Positions 6,490-13,735 of a stretch of 17,649 nucleotides of DNA are shown here, piece after piece. Source of the DNA: Proteobacteria bacterium UBA2383 (lineage in GTDB: Bacteria > Pseudomonadota > Gammaproteobacteria > Competibacterales > Competibacteraceae); contig DDST01000157.1 of the NCBI GenBank assembly GCA_002343485.1, positions 1 to 17,649 on the forward strand. Direction: 5' to 3'. A model generated the notes under the pieces. The model was not told the origin of the DNA and ran no database searches. It saw nothing but the letters and a program-made list of their open reading frames with translations. Position 1 is the stretch's first letter. Each line of letters opens with the position of its first letter. The position numbers and the translations under genes are program-made.

Positions 6490-8250
6490 ATGGAGATCAT
6501 CAAAACCGACGTTGCCATCGTCGGCGCGGGAGGCGCGGGGCTGCGAGCCGCCATCGCTCTCGCCGAAGCTGACCCGAAGTTGCGCATCGCTCTGGTCTCA
6601 AAAGTTTACCCCATGCGCAGCCATACCTGCGCCGCTGAAGGAGGAGCTGCTGGGGTCATTAAATCCGATGACAGCCTCGATCTGCATTTTAGCGACACGG
6701 TCGGTGGCGGCGATTGGCTGTGCGATCAGGATGCCGTTGAGTATTTTATTAATGAAGCCCCGAAGGAACTGATTCAACTCGAACATTGGGGTTGTCCGTG
6801 GAGCCGCGAGCCGGATGGTTCGGTAGCGGTGCGGCCGTTCGGTGGCATGAAAATCAAACGCACTTGGTTCGCTGCTGACAAATCCGGCTTCCATATTCTG
6901 CACACCCTGTTTCAAACTTCACTCAAGTATCCGTCTATTCAGCGCTTCGATGAGTATTACGTCACTGACTTGCTGGTAGACGATGGACGTTGCCAAGGCT
7001 TCACGGCGCTGGAAATCCGCAGTGGGGAAATGCGTCAGTTCCAGGCAGGGGCGGTCATCATCGCTGCGGGTGGAGCAGGGCGCATGTTCCCGTTCACCAC
7101 CAACGGCGCTATCAAGACCGGTGATGGTATGGCCTTGGCCTATCGCGCGGGCGCACCGCTCAAAGATATGGAATTCGTCCAGTATCATCCGACCGGATTG
7201 CCGAACAATGGCATCCTGCTGACCGAAGGCTGCCGTGGCGAAGGCGGTATCCTGCTGAACAAGCACGGTCGCCGCTACCTCCAAGACTATGGGATGGGTC
7301 CGGAAACTCCAGTCGGCCAGCCGGTGTTGAAGACAATGGAACTCGGTCCCCGCGATCGGTTGAGCCAGTCCTTCTGGCATGAACAGCAGAAAGGCAACAC
7401 GGTTTCGACACGGTGGGGCGATTGTGTGCTGCTGGACATGCGCCATCTGGGCGAAAAGAAGATCAACGAGCGCCTGCCGTTCGTCCGCGATCTGTCAATT
7501 AGCTATCTGGGCATGGACCCGGTTAAGGAGCCGATCCCTATTCGTCCCGTGGTACATTACTGCATGGGCGGCATCCATACCGACATTAAAGCTGCCACCC
7601 CACTGCCCGGTCTATTTGCTGCGGGCGAATGCGCCTGTGTCAGCATCAATGGCGCCAACCGGCTTGGCTCCAACTCGCTGACTGAGCTTTTGGTCTTCGG
7701 CCGGCGGGCGGCACTGAGCGCTATCGCTCATCTTCAATCAGGCTTGCCTGCAAGTAAAGACGCAGTACTGGCCGCTCAGGCACAAGACTCCGCAGGGCGA
7801 ATTCAGGCGTTGTTCGATAAGAATGGCAGTACCGAGTCTATTTCCGGACTGCGCAGCGAGATGATGCACACCATGGAAGAGGGCGCTGGCATTTATCGCA
7901 CCGGCGAAGGTTTGGCTGCAACTTGTGAAAAGCTTGCCGAGCTACGCCAGCGCTACGCCGGCATCGAAATCCACGACAAGAGCCGCGTCTATAATACCGA
8001 TCTGATGCAAGCGCTGGAACTGGGTTCCATGCTCGACTGCGCGGAAGCGGCCGCGGTTGGGGCACGGGATCGTCAGGAATCGCGGGGCGCGCACCAGCGG
8101 CTGGATTTCACTGCCCGGGATGACCAGAAGTTTCTCAAGCACAGCCTGGCTCATTATCATCCCAAGGAACCGCCGCGTATCGAATATCTCGATGTTGTCA
8201 TCACCAAGTCGCAACCCGGTGTGCGTGACTACTCAGGAGCCAAGAAATGA
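6490..8250 (+). CDS. frdA: Fumarate reductase flavoprotein subunit FrdA
   Basis: FrdA is the catalytic subunit of quinol:fumarate reductase and reduces fumarate to succinate at a covalently bound FAD. The 586-residue product has the FAD-binding GAGGAG (12-17) and the flavin-linking His45 in RSHTCAAEGG. The active-site residues His233, Glu246, Arg288, His356 and Arg391 each sit one residue after their E. coli FrdA equivalents (232, 245, 287, 355, 390). Wording such as HPTGLPNNGILLTEGCRGEGG and YLQDYGMGPETP is of FrdA rather than SdhA type. The ATG at 6490 is chosen for the GAGGA at 6476-6480. An in-frame ATG at 6346 would add 48 unrelated residues and cross the palindrome. The stop overlaps frdB as ATGA. 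Confidence 0.96.
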   Translation: MEIIKTDVAIVGAGGAGLRAAIALAEADPKLRIALVSKVYPMRSHTCAAEGGAAGVIKSDDSLDLHFSDTVGGGDWLCDQDAVEYFINEAPKELIQLEHWGCPWSREPDGSVAVRPFGGMKIKRTWFAADKSGFHILHTLFQTSLKYPSIQRFDEYYVTDLLVDDGRCQGFTALEIRSGEMRQFQAGAVIIAAGGAGRMFPFTTNGAIKTGDGMALAYRAGAPLKDMEFVQYHPTGLPNNGILLTEGCRGEGGILLNKHGRRYLQDYGMGPETPVGQPVLKTMELGPRDRLSQSFWHEQQKGNTVSTRWGDCVLLDMRHLGEKKINERLPFVRDLSISYLGMDPVKEPIPIRPVVHYCMGGIHTDIKAATPLPGLFAAGECACVSINGANRLGSNSLTELLVFGRRAALSAIAHLQSGLPASKDAVLAAQAQDSAGRIQALFDKNGSTESISGLRSEMMHTMEEGAGIYRTGEGLAATCEKLAELRQRYAGIEIHDKSRVYNTDLMQALELGSMLDCAEAAAVGARDRQESRGAHQRLDFTARDDQKFLKHSLAHYHPKEPPRIEYLDVVITKSQPGVRDYSGAKK

Positions 8251-8990
8251 GCGAACGCCAGATCCAACTGGAAGTGCTCCGTTATAACCCGGAGACCGAT
8301 AGCGAGCCCCGGTTTCAGACCTACTCGGTGCCTTGCCTGAATGAATGGGTGGTGCTGGACGCCTTGAATTACGTCAAGGACAATCTGGACACCACGTTGA
8401 GCTATCGCTGGTCCTGCCATATGGCGGTCTGCGGCAGTTGCGGGATGATGGTCAACGGCGAACCCAAGCTCGCGTGCAAGGCGTTCATCCATGAGTATGG
8501 CGACCAGATTCGCGTCGAGCCATTGGCGAATTTCCCCATCGAGCGGGACTTGGTCACGGTAGTCGAGGATTTCATCGCCAAATTGGCCAGCGTCAAGCCG
8601 TATTTGATTCCTAAGGAAGACAAGCCGGTCAGCGCCGGTGAGTTCAAACAAACCCCGGCGCAACTTTTAACCTTTAAGCAGTACACACTGTGCATTAACT
8701 GCATGTTGTGTTATGCCGCCTGTCCGCAATACGGCTTGGTTCCGGAGTTTATCGGCCCGGCCGCCATCGCCTTAGCGCACCGCTATAACCAGGATTCCCG
8801 TGATGGCGGCCGGGATCAGCGTCAGGAAGTGATCGCCTCCCACGAAGGTGTGTGGGAATGCTCGTTTGTTGGCGCCTGCTCCGAGGTCTGTCCCAAGCAT
8901 GTCGATCCAGCCGGCGCCTTGCAACAGGTTAAGGTGGCTAGCACCATCGACTGGTACAAAGAACACTTGATGCCCTGGGTGAAGAAATGA
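8247..8990 (+). CDS. frdB: Fumarate reductase iron-sulfur subunit FrdB
   Basis: FrdB carries electrons from the quinol site to FAD through three iron-sulfur clusters. The 247-residue product (E. coli 244) has Cys57, 62, 65 and 77 for the [2Fe-2S] cluster, Cys149, 152, 155 and 215 for [4Fe-4S], and Cys159, 205 and 211 for [3Fe-4S]. The cluster motifs read CGSCGMMVN, CINCMLCYAACPQYG and CSFVGACSEVCPKHVD. The start overlaps the frdA stop by four bases (ATGA), with AGGAG at 8235-8239, which gives tight translational coupling. It likewise overlaps frdC. No ligand is missing. Confidence 0.97.
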   Translation: MSERQIQLEVLRYNPETDSEPRFQTYSVPCLNEWVVLDALNYVKDNLDTTLSYRWSCHMAVCGSCGMMVNGEPKLACKAFIHEYGDQIRVEPLANFPIERDLVTVVEDFIAKLASVKPYLIPKEDKPVSAGEFKQTPAQLLTFKQYTLCINCMLCYAACPQYGLVPEFIGPAAIALAHRYNQDSRDGGRDQRQEVIASHEGVWECSFVGACSEVCPKHVDPAGALQQVKVASTIDWYKEHLMPWVKK

Positions 8991-9373
8991 GCCGCAAACC
9001 CTATATCCGTGAAATATCCAAGACCAACTGGTTCTTCAGCCAGCCGCGCTACATGCGCTACATGGCGCGCGAAGTAACCTGCATTTTCATTCTGGTCTAC
9101 ACCATTCTGCTGATTTTCGCCCTCAAAAACCTGGCGCAAGGTCCTGAAGCTTATGCCGGGTTCCTAGAGGCATTAAACAGTCCGTTGGGAATTTTATTCA
9201 ATTTAGCAGCGCTGGTGGCGGCGGTGTACCATAGCACTTCGTGGTTCAACGTCACGCCTCAGGCCATGCCCATTCAACGGGGTGAAGAATTTGTTCCAGG
9301 TCATATCATCGTCGGCGCGCATTATGGTGGCTGGGCGGTGATTTCGCTGATCATGCTGTTCCTGGGGGTGTAA
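8987..9373 (+). CDS. frdC: Fumarate reductase membrane anchor subunit C
   Basis: One of the two membrane subunits that hold FrdAB at the cytoplasmic face of the inner membrane and form the quinol site. The 128-residue product begins MSRKPYIREI, like E. coli FrdC, and has three hydrophobic helices at about 31-48, 66-86 and 106-127. Glu29, His82 and Trp86, corresponding to residues of the E. coli menaquinol pocket, are present. The FrdC/FrdD pair defines the haem-free type D enzyme, unlike the one-subunit dihaem anchors of other bacteria. It overlaps frdB by four bases. Confidence 0.94.
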   Translation: MSRKPYIREISKTNWFFSQPRYMRYMAREVTCIFILVYTILLIFALKNLAQGPEAYAGFLEALNSPLGILFNLAALVAAVYHSTSWFNVTPQAMPIQRGEEFVPGHIIVGAHYGGWAVISLIMLFLGV

Positions 9374-9375
9374 TC

Positions 9376-9717
9376 GTGGCTAAATCCAACAAACCCATTT
9401 TTTGGGGACCTTTCGCGGCTGGCGGCACGATCACGGCGTTCGTCACGCCGGTGCTGGTGCTGCTCACTTTGTTTGCCGCGCTAGGGTTCGTACCCAGTCT
9501 ACTGACCTATGAACACTTGCATGCCTTCGCAGCTAATTGGCTGGGTAAGCTGGTGATCTTCGGGGTGATCCTGTTGTCATTATGGCATGCCGCGCACCGC
9601 TTGCGGGTTACCGTGCATGACTTGGGCGTCCGTGCTGACGGTATGGTCGCTATTGTCGTCTATTTCATCGCTAGCCTGGGAACCGTCGCGACCCTCTTTT
9701 ATCTGTTGCGTATTTGA
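9376..9717 (+). CDS. frdD: Fumarate reductase membrane anchor subunit D
   Basis: The second anchor of the fumarate reductase complex, 113 residues with three hydrophobic helices at about 15-37, 55-75 and 90-112. The start KPIFWGPFAAGG, and the middle TYEHLHAFAANWLGKLVIF and HAAHRLRVTVHDL, match the layout of E. coli FrdD. It begins with GTG two bases after the frdC stop, so translation is probably coupled. It is the last gene of the frd operon, and a strong terminator follows 45 bases downstream. Confidence 0.94.
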   Translation: MAKSNKPIFWGPFAAGGTITAFVTPVLVLLTLFAALGFVPSLLTYEHLHAFAANWLGKLVIFGVILLSLWHAAHRLRVTVHDLGVRADGMVAIVVYFIASLGTVATLFYLLRI

Positions 9718-9762
9718 TTGACCAGGTGATTTCGTTTCACGAAACTTTTCGGTAAAAATATA

Positions 9763-9797
9763 CCGTTCCCCGCCGCCGCGGGGAACGGATTTTTTTT
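9763..9797 (+). terminator. Rho-independent terminator of the frd operon
   Basis: An 11-bp perfect stem, CCGTTCCCCGC (9763-9773) with GCGGGGAACGG (9778-9788), has a CGCC loop and is followed by A and eight T residues (9790-9797). A smaller inverted repeat, TTTCGT/ACGAAA (9730-9735, 9739-9744), lies just before it. The strength of this site suggests that rquA is not transcribed from the frd promoter in any large amount. Confidence 0.93.
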
Positions 9798-9915
9798 GAA
9801 ACTGATAAGCGGTTGAATCGTAATCGTCCAGCGCTCTCTCCCAGATCTCCGCTGCTGAGTGGAGATTAAGGTAGATAAATGTAATGGAAAATTGACACTG
9901 AGGAAGTTTTTCGTA
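9798..9915 (+). promoter_or_regulatory. Leader and presumed promoter region of rquA
   Basis: These 118 bases between the frd terminator and the rquA start must hold the rquA promoter if the terminator is efficient. No good -35/-10 pair could be picked out. A weak hairpin is possible between ATCTCC (9845-9850) and GGAGAT (9861-9866). GAGGAAG at 9900-9906 is the ribosome-binding site that favours the ATG at 9916. Confidence 0.35.
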
Positions 9916-10728
9916 ATGAGTTCCGAATCTGCTCAAGGCACGGCCGCTCTGCCCCGGCCATTGTCACTAGATCGCAGCGACAGTCCGGTGCCAGCAACCA
10001 GCATTGAAGACACAGTCAGCCTCGAAGAATCCAGAGGAACCCAAGCTCACGTGCCGCTGCCAGTGTACTTGCAGCAAACCTACTGGTGGGCTTATTTGCA
10101 TCCCGCATCGGTGCGGATTTTCGAGCGGCAATGGCTGGTTAACCTGATTCTATGGGGCAATTTCGCGGAATTGCGCGATGCTGCGCTGAAGGAACTGGAG
10201 CCATTCAGTAATGGCAATATTCTGCAAGTTGCTTGCGTATACGGGGATTTTACTGAGCGGTTAACGCAGCGTCTGGGTCCGAATGGACGGCTGGATGTGG
10301 TCGATGTCGCACCCGTTCAGCTGGAAAACCTGAAAACCAAGCTTGATAACGATACTCTTCATATCGGCTTGCATCATCAGGATTCAACCAACCTGCGCTT
10401 CGCTGACGCCAGCTATGATTGCGTCGTCGTATTTTTTCTGTTGCATGAGCAACCGGAAAATATCCGTATTCGCACCATTGCCCAAGCGTTGCGAGTGGTT
10501 AAGCCGGGCGGTAAGGTGGTCTTCGTTGATTACCATCGGCCGGACTGGCTTAATCCCTTCCGCTACGTAATGATCCCCATCCTCACTTCCCTGGAGCCCT
10601 TTGCTATGGACCTATGGCGGAAAGATATTATGGAGTGGCTGCCTGATGGAGCTCGTGATTTGAAGATCGATAAGCAGACTTTTTTTGGTGGCCTCTATCA
10701 GAAGGTCGTTATTACCACTCAAAGTTAA
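9916..10728 (+). CDS. rquA: Rhodoquinone biosynthesis protein RquA (methyltransferase-like)
   Basis: RquA is required to make rhodoquinone. It replaces a methoxy group of ubiquinone with an amino group, is known to depend on S-adenosylmethionine, and descends from UbiE-type class I methyltransferases. The 270-residue product has a variable N-terminus (1-45), then the segment YLQQTYWWAYLHP (51-63) and VRIFERQWLVNLILWGN (66-82), which I recognise as typical of RquA. The altered cofactor motif QVACVYGDF (104-112) stands where true methyltransferases have a Gly-rich loop, followed by VDVAP (129-133) and LRVVKPGGKVVFVD (192-205). It lies right after frdABCD, the natural user of rhodoquinol. The ATG at 9916 is preferred over a GTG at 9859 because of GAGGAAG at 9900-9906. 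An ordinary methyltransferase is the less likely alternative. Confidence 0.88.
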   Translation: MSSESAQGTAALPRPLSLDRSDSPVPATSIEDTVSLEESRGTQAHVPLPVYLQQTYWWAYLHPASVRIFERQWLVNLILWGNFAELRDAALKELEPFSNGNILQVACVYGDFTERLTQRLGPNGRLDVVDVAPVQLENLKTKLDNDTLHIGLHHQDSTNLRFADASYDCVVVFFLLHEQPENIRIRTIAQALRVVKPGGKVVFVDYHRPDWLNPFRYVMIPILTSLEPFAMDLWRKDIMEWLPDGARDLKIDKQTFFGGLYQKVVITTQS

Positions 10729-10752
10729 GCTATATGATGATGTATTGACAAT

Positions 10753-10781
10753 AAAAAACCCTGGCTCAGCCAGGGTTTTTT
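10753..10781. terminator. Two-way terminator after rquA
   Basis: CCCTGGC (10759-10765) and GCCAGGG (10769-10775) form a perfect stem with a TCA loop, flanked by six A residues on the left and six T residues on the right. It can therefore end transcription from both sides: rquA on the plus strand and the small gene at 10828-11031 on the minus strand. Confidence 0.93.
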
Positions 10782-10827
10782 GTGCTTGGCCAAATAGTAA
10801 ATAGGCTGACCCGTGATATTTGATTGA

Positions 10828-11031
10828 TCAAGAAGTAGACAAGCGTGAAAATCTTGAGAATACATCATCTTCAATATGATGGCAGGTTTCCGGGAACAAT
10901 ACCGAAACCCCAGCGCCGATTGGCAATAGGAATATAAGCGCGCCGATCAGAGCGACGAGCCAGAAACCTAGGAACGGTGATAACGCCAAGACCAAAATAG
11001 CAGATACAGCAACTTTAATCAGCTCTTTCAT
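10828..11031 (-). CDS. Small hydrophobic membrane protein of unknown function
   Basis: A 67-residue protein that I do not recognise. Residues about 5-45 are strongly hydrophobic and probably form two membrane helices separated near SPFLGF (18-23). The tail is polar and acidic with HHIEDD (51-56). It starts with ATG but no clear Shine-Dalgarno precedes it. Support for a real gene comes from the clean transmembrane pattern and from the two-way terminator placed 47 bases after its stop, convergent with rquA. Any link to fumarate respiration is speculative. Confidence 0.5.
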   Translation of the reverse strand: MKELIKVAVSAILVLALSPFLGFWLVALIGALIFLLPIGAGVSVLFPETCHHIEDDVFSRFSRLSTS

Positions 11032-11427
11032 ATAGTAATGCGCGGCAAAACTCTCGTCTTCTGATGGCGTAGAGCGGTCGCGCCCTCCATCGTTAGATGC
11101 CAGACACCCGGAGCAAGCGATATAATATCTATACGGAATACATGCCTATCCGGAAATAGTTTCGTGTGGTGAGCCGAACCTTCAGTAGCATTATCTTTCA
11201 CCGAATGTTCATGATCATCTCACTTGTCTGAAAGTCTAACAGATAAAATGTTGCGGTGCAAAAAAAATTGCGTTTTCTCATATCTCTTTTGGAAGTGAAT
11301 GGCTTGTGTTCAAAGGCTGCGTAGATTTTGCGAGTAATCAGAACCAAACTTTGACCATTACACTACCAAGAGCGCACTGGAAGATTTACGGAATTCGTAA
11401 GCAATTGCGTAGATGTCGAATAGCCTT
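11032..11427. other. AT-richer intergenic region
   Basis: About 400 bases without a recognisable gene, separating the small membrane-protein gene from the 3' end of the polyene-type operon. It includes a TATAAT at 11121-11126 without a good -35 on the plus strand, an A-rich run near 11260, and TTACG/CGTAA arms around GAATT at 11386-11400. No T-tailed hairpin ending the leftward operon was found. It probably contains the promoter of the gene at 10828-11031. Confidence 0.45.
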
Positions 11428-12159
11428 CTAATGTAAAGGCCACAGTCCCAATGATCTTAGTAATCCCAGGGGATACAATCCTTGCTTGATGAGTTCCCAT
11501 GCCACCATAGCAACGATGCGCAATGTATCGCGCCATGGCCGGTAGTGGCTGGGTCGGCCCTGGGGGGGATAAAGGGTTGCTATTTTCACCATTGCTGGAT
11601 AATGGCCACGATGTGCTGCATGAATTAACAGTTCACTCTCGAACACAAAGCCCCGTCGCTGATTCTCTAATGGGGGCAGTTTGCGCAGCAATGCAGCCGG
11701 ATACAGCCGAAAACCGGACTGGGTATCGCGAATTGGGCAGCCAGCAGCCCAGGACACCCAGAAATCGGCCATGCCATTGGCAAAACGCCGCAACGGTGGC
11801 GCACGGTCACGATGCTCTAGCCGGGCAGCGATGACCAGACAATGGGGTTGGCGCCCATGGACCTCTAGCAACTTCGGAATATCTTCGGGACAATGCTGGC
11901 CGTCGGCATCCAGGGTGATGACCGCATTAGCGCCTCGTGTCAATGCTTCTTGCATCCCGCGCCAGAGTGCTGCGCCCTTCCCCTGGTTAACCGGTTGGCG
12001 CAAGACCCATGCACCTGCGGCTTCAGCTTGATCAGCGGTATCGTCGTCGGAACCATCGTCGACCACAATCACGGTTGCAATATGCTGCCGGGCGCGGCCA
12101 ATGATATTGGCAAGCGTGGCTGCTTCGTTGTAGGCAGGAATGACGACAGCGATCGACAC
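11428..12159 (-). CDS. Family 2 glycosyltransferase (dolichol-phosphate-mannose-synthase-like)
   Basis: A GT-A fold sugar transferase using a nucleotide sugar. The 243-residue product opens with VVIPAYNEA (5-13) and has VVDDGSDDD (32-40) and the metal-binding DADGQ (84-88), then an RRGFVFESELL segment near residue 165. There is no long C-terminal membrane domain, although the last 30 residues are fairly hydrophobic. It is the last gene of the leftward operon, starting 11 bases after the ketoreductase stop with a GTG and only a weak ribosome-binding site. Similar genes sit in aryl-polyene and flexirubin clusters, so it may glycosylate the polyene or its lipid anchor. Sugar and acceptor cannot be told from sequence. 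Confidence 0.9.
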   Translation of the reverse strand: MSIAVVIPAYNEAATLANIIGRARQHIATVIVVDDGSDDDTADQAEAAGAWVLRQPVNQGKGAALWRGMQEALTRGANAVITLDADGQHCPEDIPKLLEVHGRQPHCLVIAARLEHRDRAPPLRRFANGMADFWVSWAAGCPIRDTQSGFRLYPAALLRKLPPLENQRRGFVFESELLIHAAHRGHYPAMVKIATLYPPQGRPSHYRPWRDTLRIVAMVAWELIKQGLYPLGLLRSLGLWPLH

Positions 12160-12170
12160 GGATGATGCTT

Positions 12171-12890
12171 TCAGGCAATGCCGCCGTTAATGCTAATAAT
12201 CTGGCCTGTTAGATAACTTGCCTCTTCAGATGCCAGAAATCCCACTAGCGCCGCAACTTCCTCCGGTGTTCCTGCCCGCCGCATCGGCACTAGATTTTTG
12301 ATAGCTGTTGCATCAAACGCAGTATCAGCGACGGCTCCGGCAATAATGCCGGGCGCGATGGCGTTCACCGTGACCCCGCGCGAAGCCAGTTCCAGCGCCA
12401 GCGCCTTGGTTGCTCCGTGTAGGCCCGCCTTGGCGGCGGCGTAGTTGGTTTGGCCTCGATTGCCGGTTACTCCAGCCAGCGAGGAAATGTTGATGATGCG
12501 TCCCCAGCGCGCGCCGATCATCGGTAAAAGCAGCGGTTGAGTGACGTTAAAAAACCCATACAAGCAGACCTCGATAGGCAATCGCCACTGTGCTGAAGAC
12601 ATTCCGGCCATCGGAGCATCGGCATGAACGCCCGCATTGTTCACCAAAACCTGAATCGGTCCAGCTTCCAACAGCTTCGCCAGGACATGCCCCGTTTGTT
12701 GCTCATCAGTCATGTCGAACTCGACCGTTTCCGCTGAACCGCCTGCTGTCCGGATCGCATCTGCTACGTTGAGCGCTTGTTCGGGATGCTGATAACCATG
12801 GACAATGACATGCAGACCGTCATGGCCGAGCCGTTGGCAAATCGCTCGGCCAATATCACCGCTGCCGCCGGTGACTAAGGCGCGTTTCAT
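12171..12890 (-). CDS. 3-oxoacyl-ACP reductase, FabG-like (ketoreductase of the polyene-type operon)
   Basis: A short-chain dehydrogenase/reductase of 239 residues that would reduce 3-ketoacyl-ACP with NADPH. It has the cofactor loop TGGSGDIG (7-14), NNAG (84-87), and the catalytic Ser137, Tyr150 and Lys154 (ISS and YAAAK), plus the typical end TGQIISINGG. The fourth catalytic residue, an Asn in FabG (usually in V-N-L), is replaced by Cys109 in EVCLYGF. The start overlaps the upstream gene stop by four bases, with GGAGG just ahead of the ATG. Context with a ketosynthase and chain-length factor suggests the ketoreductase of an aryl-polyene pathway (compare ApeQ) rather than the housekeeping FabG. 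Confidence 0.9.
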   Translation of the reverse strand: MKRALVTGGSGDIGRAICQRLGHDGLHVIVHGYQHPEQALNVADAIRTAGGSAETVEFDMTDEQQTGHVLAKLLEAGPIQVLVNNAGVHADAPMAGMSSAQWRLPIEVCLYGFFNVTQPLLLPMIGARWGRIINISSLAGVTGNRGQTNYAAAKAGLHGATKALALELASRGVTVNAIAPGIIAGAVADTAFDATAIKNLVPMRRAGTPEEVAALVGFLASEEASYLTGQIISINGGIA

Positions 12891-13735
12891 GGAGTAACCT
12901 CCATGTTGAGTATCGTTTCATGACCGGCGTCCAGCGCTACAGATCCAGCCTTCAACTGTGCGATCGCGCACAGCAACGGTAGACTTCGCGCAGCAGGATT
13001 ACCGGTTCGCAGTTGTTCCAGACCTGCATGATTTAATCGATCGGCTGACTGAATCTCACCCGGTTTCAATCTCAGTAACGCTAGCCGTTGTGTCGTTGTC
13101 ATCGGGTTTAATAGCAGTGCAACAGCAAATGGTGCAACGATCATCCGGCGTTCCGAAAGTGGAAACGGCAGTGGCAAATCATAAGCAACCAGCAATACCC
13201 GTGCTTCTTCAGTCCACGCCAGAGCGGCTGCTTCCTGCAAGCCTGCGGCAAAACTGCCGTCGTAGGCGGATAAACTCAGTGAGGGCAGGGTGCAACCGGT
13301 TGCGATAGCCCAGTAGCCGGCGGGTGTGTTGTGAACTGAATGATGAAACTGGGTCGGTGAGACCATCCGGTCCGGTTCGGTTAATGTCACGCAGATTTTA
13401 TCGAGTACTTCACTGTCTCCCCCTGAAGAGGCCAGAACGGTACGCACGCACATGTTCCCCTCCTCGGAGAAGGAGGAGAGGGGTGTAGTGCCGGCGCGGT
13501 TTGATCGCTTATTGTTGAGGGTCGTCGAGACCATCGCTTCTTGTGCAACCTGTAGCGCCAGCTTAACCGTGGCCGTGGTACGGCGCCGCTCATTTGCCGG
13601 CAACAGCATGGCAATCGTCGCGGGTATCGGTGCGGCGTGGTAGGGCTGTTCACCGGCCAGCACCGGCCGGCTATTCTCCCAGCCGGATAAGCCTGGCGCT
13701 ATCAAGCCTATGCTTTCGATGGCCAGTGCGTTCAT
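12887..13735 (-). CDS. Beta-ketoacyl synthase-like chain-length factor
   Basis: A short ketosynthase-like protein of 282 residues, matching the ketosynthase N-terminal family seen as chain-length partner in aryl-polyene clusters (compare ApeC). It has SSGGD (103-107), SPTQFHHSVHNTPAGYW (126-142) and ATGCTLPSLSLSAYDGSFAAGL (145-166). The active-site TACSSS of true ketosynthases is absent, so it probably partners the next-door ketosynthase without condensing itself. The ATG at 13735 overlaps the ketosynthase stop as ATGA. An in-frame ATG at 13765 would add ten residues and lie inside the ketosynthase gene. Residues about 72-98 look like an insertion relative to the family and include a palindromic repeat at 13457-13483 read as PLSSFSEEGN. 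Confidence 0.85.
   Translation of the reverse strand: MNALAIESIGLIAPGLSGWENSRPVLAGEQPYHAAPIPATIAMLLPANERRRTTATVKLALQVAQEAMVSTTLNNKRSNRAGTTPLSSFSEEGNMCVRTVLASSGGDSEVLDKICVTLTEPDRMVSPTQFHHSVHNTPAGYWAIATGCTLPSLSLSAYDGSFAAGLQEAAALAWTEEARVLLVAYDLPLPFPLSERRMIVAPFAVALLLNPMTTTQRLALLRLKPGEIQSADRLNHAGLEQLRTGNPAARSLPLLCAIAQLKAGSVALDAGHETILNMEVTP
13457..13483. repeat. GC-rich palindromic repeat inside the chain-length-factor gene
   Basis: CCCCTCCTC (13457-13465) pairs with GAGGAGAGGGG (13473-13483) apart from a two-base bulge, around a seven-base loop. The type is that of dispersed intergenic palindromes (compare 4158-4182), but here it lies in a reading frame without breaking it. It is translated as residues 85-94 of the chain-length-factor protein, within a stretch that appears to have no counterpart in relatives. 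Confidence 0.6.

Noticed and set aside
6490..9717. Succinate dehydrogenase instead of fumarate reductase
   Set aside because: Two small anchors resembling FrdC and FrdD, the gene order A-B-C-D, and FrdA-type wording around the active site favour fumarate reductase. SDH operons normally run C-D-A-B.
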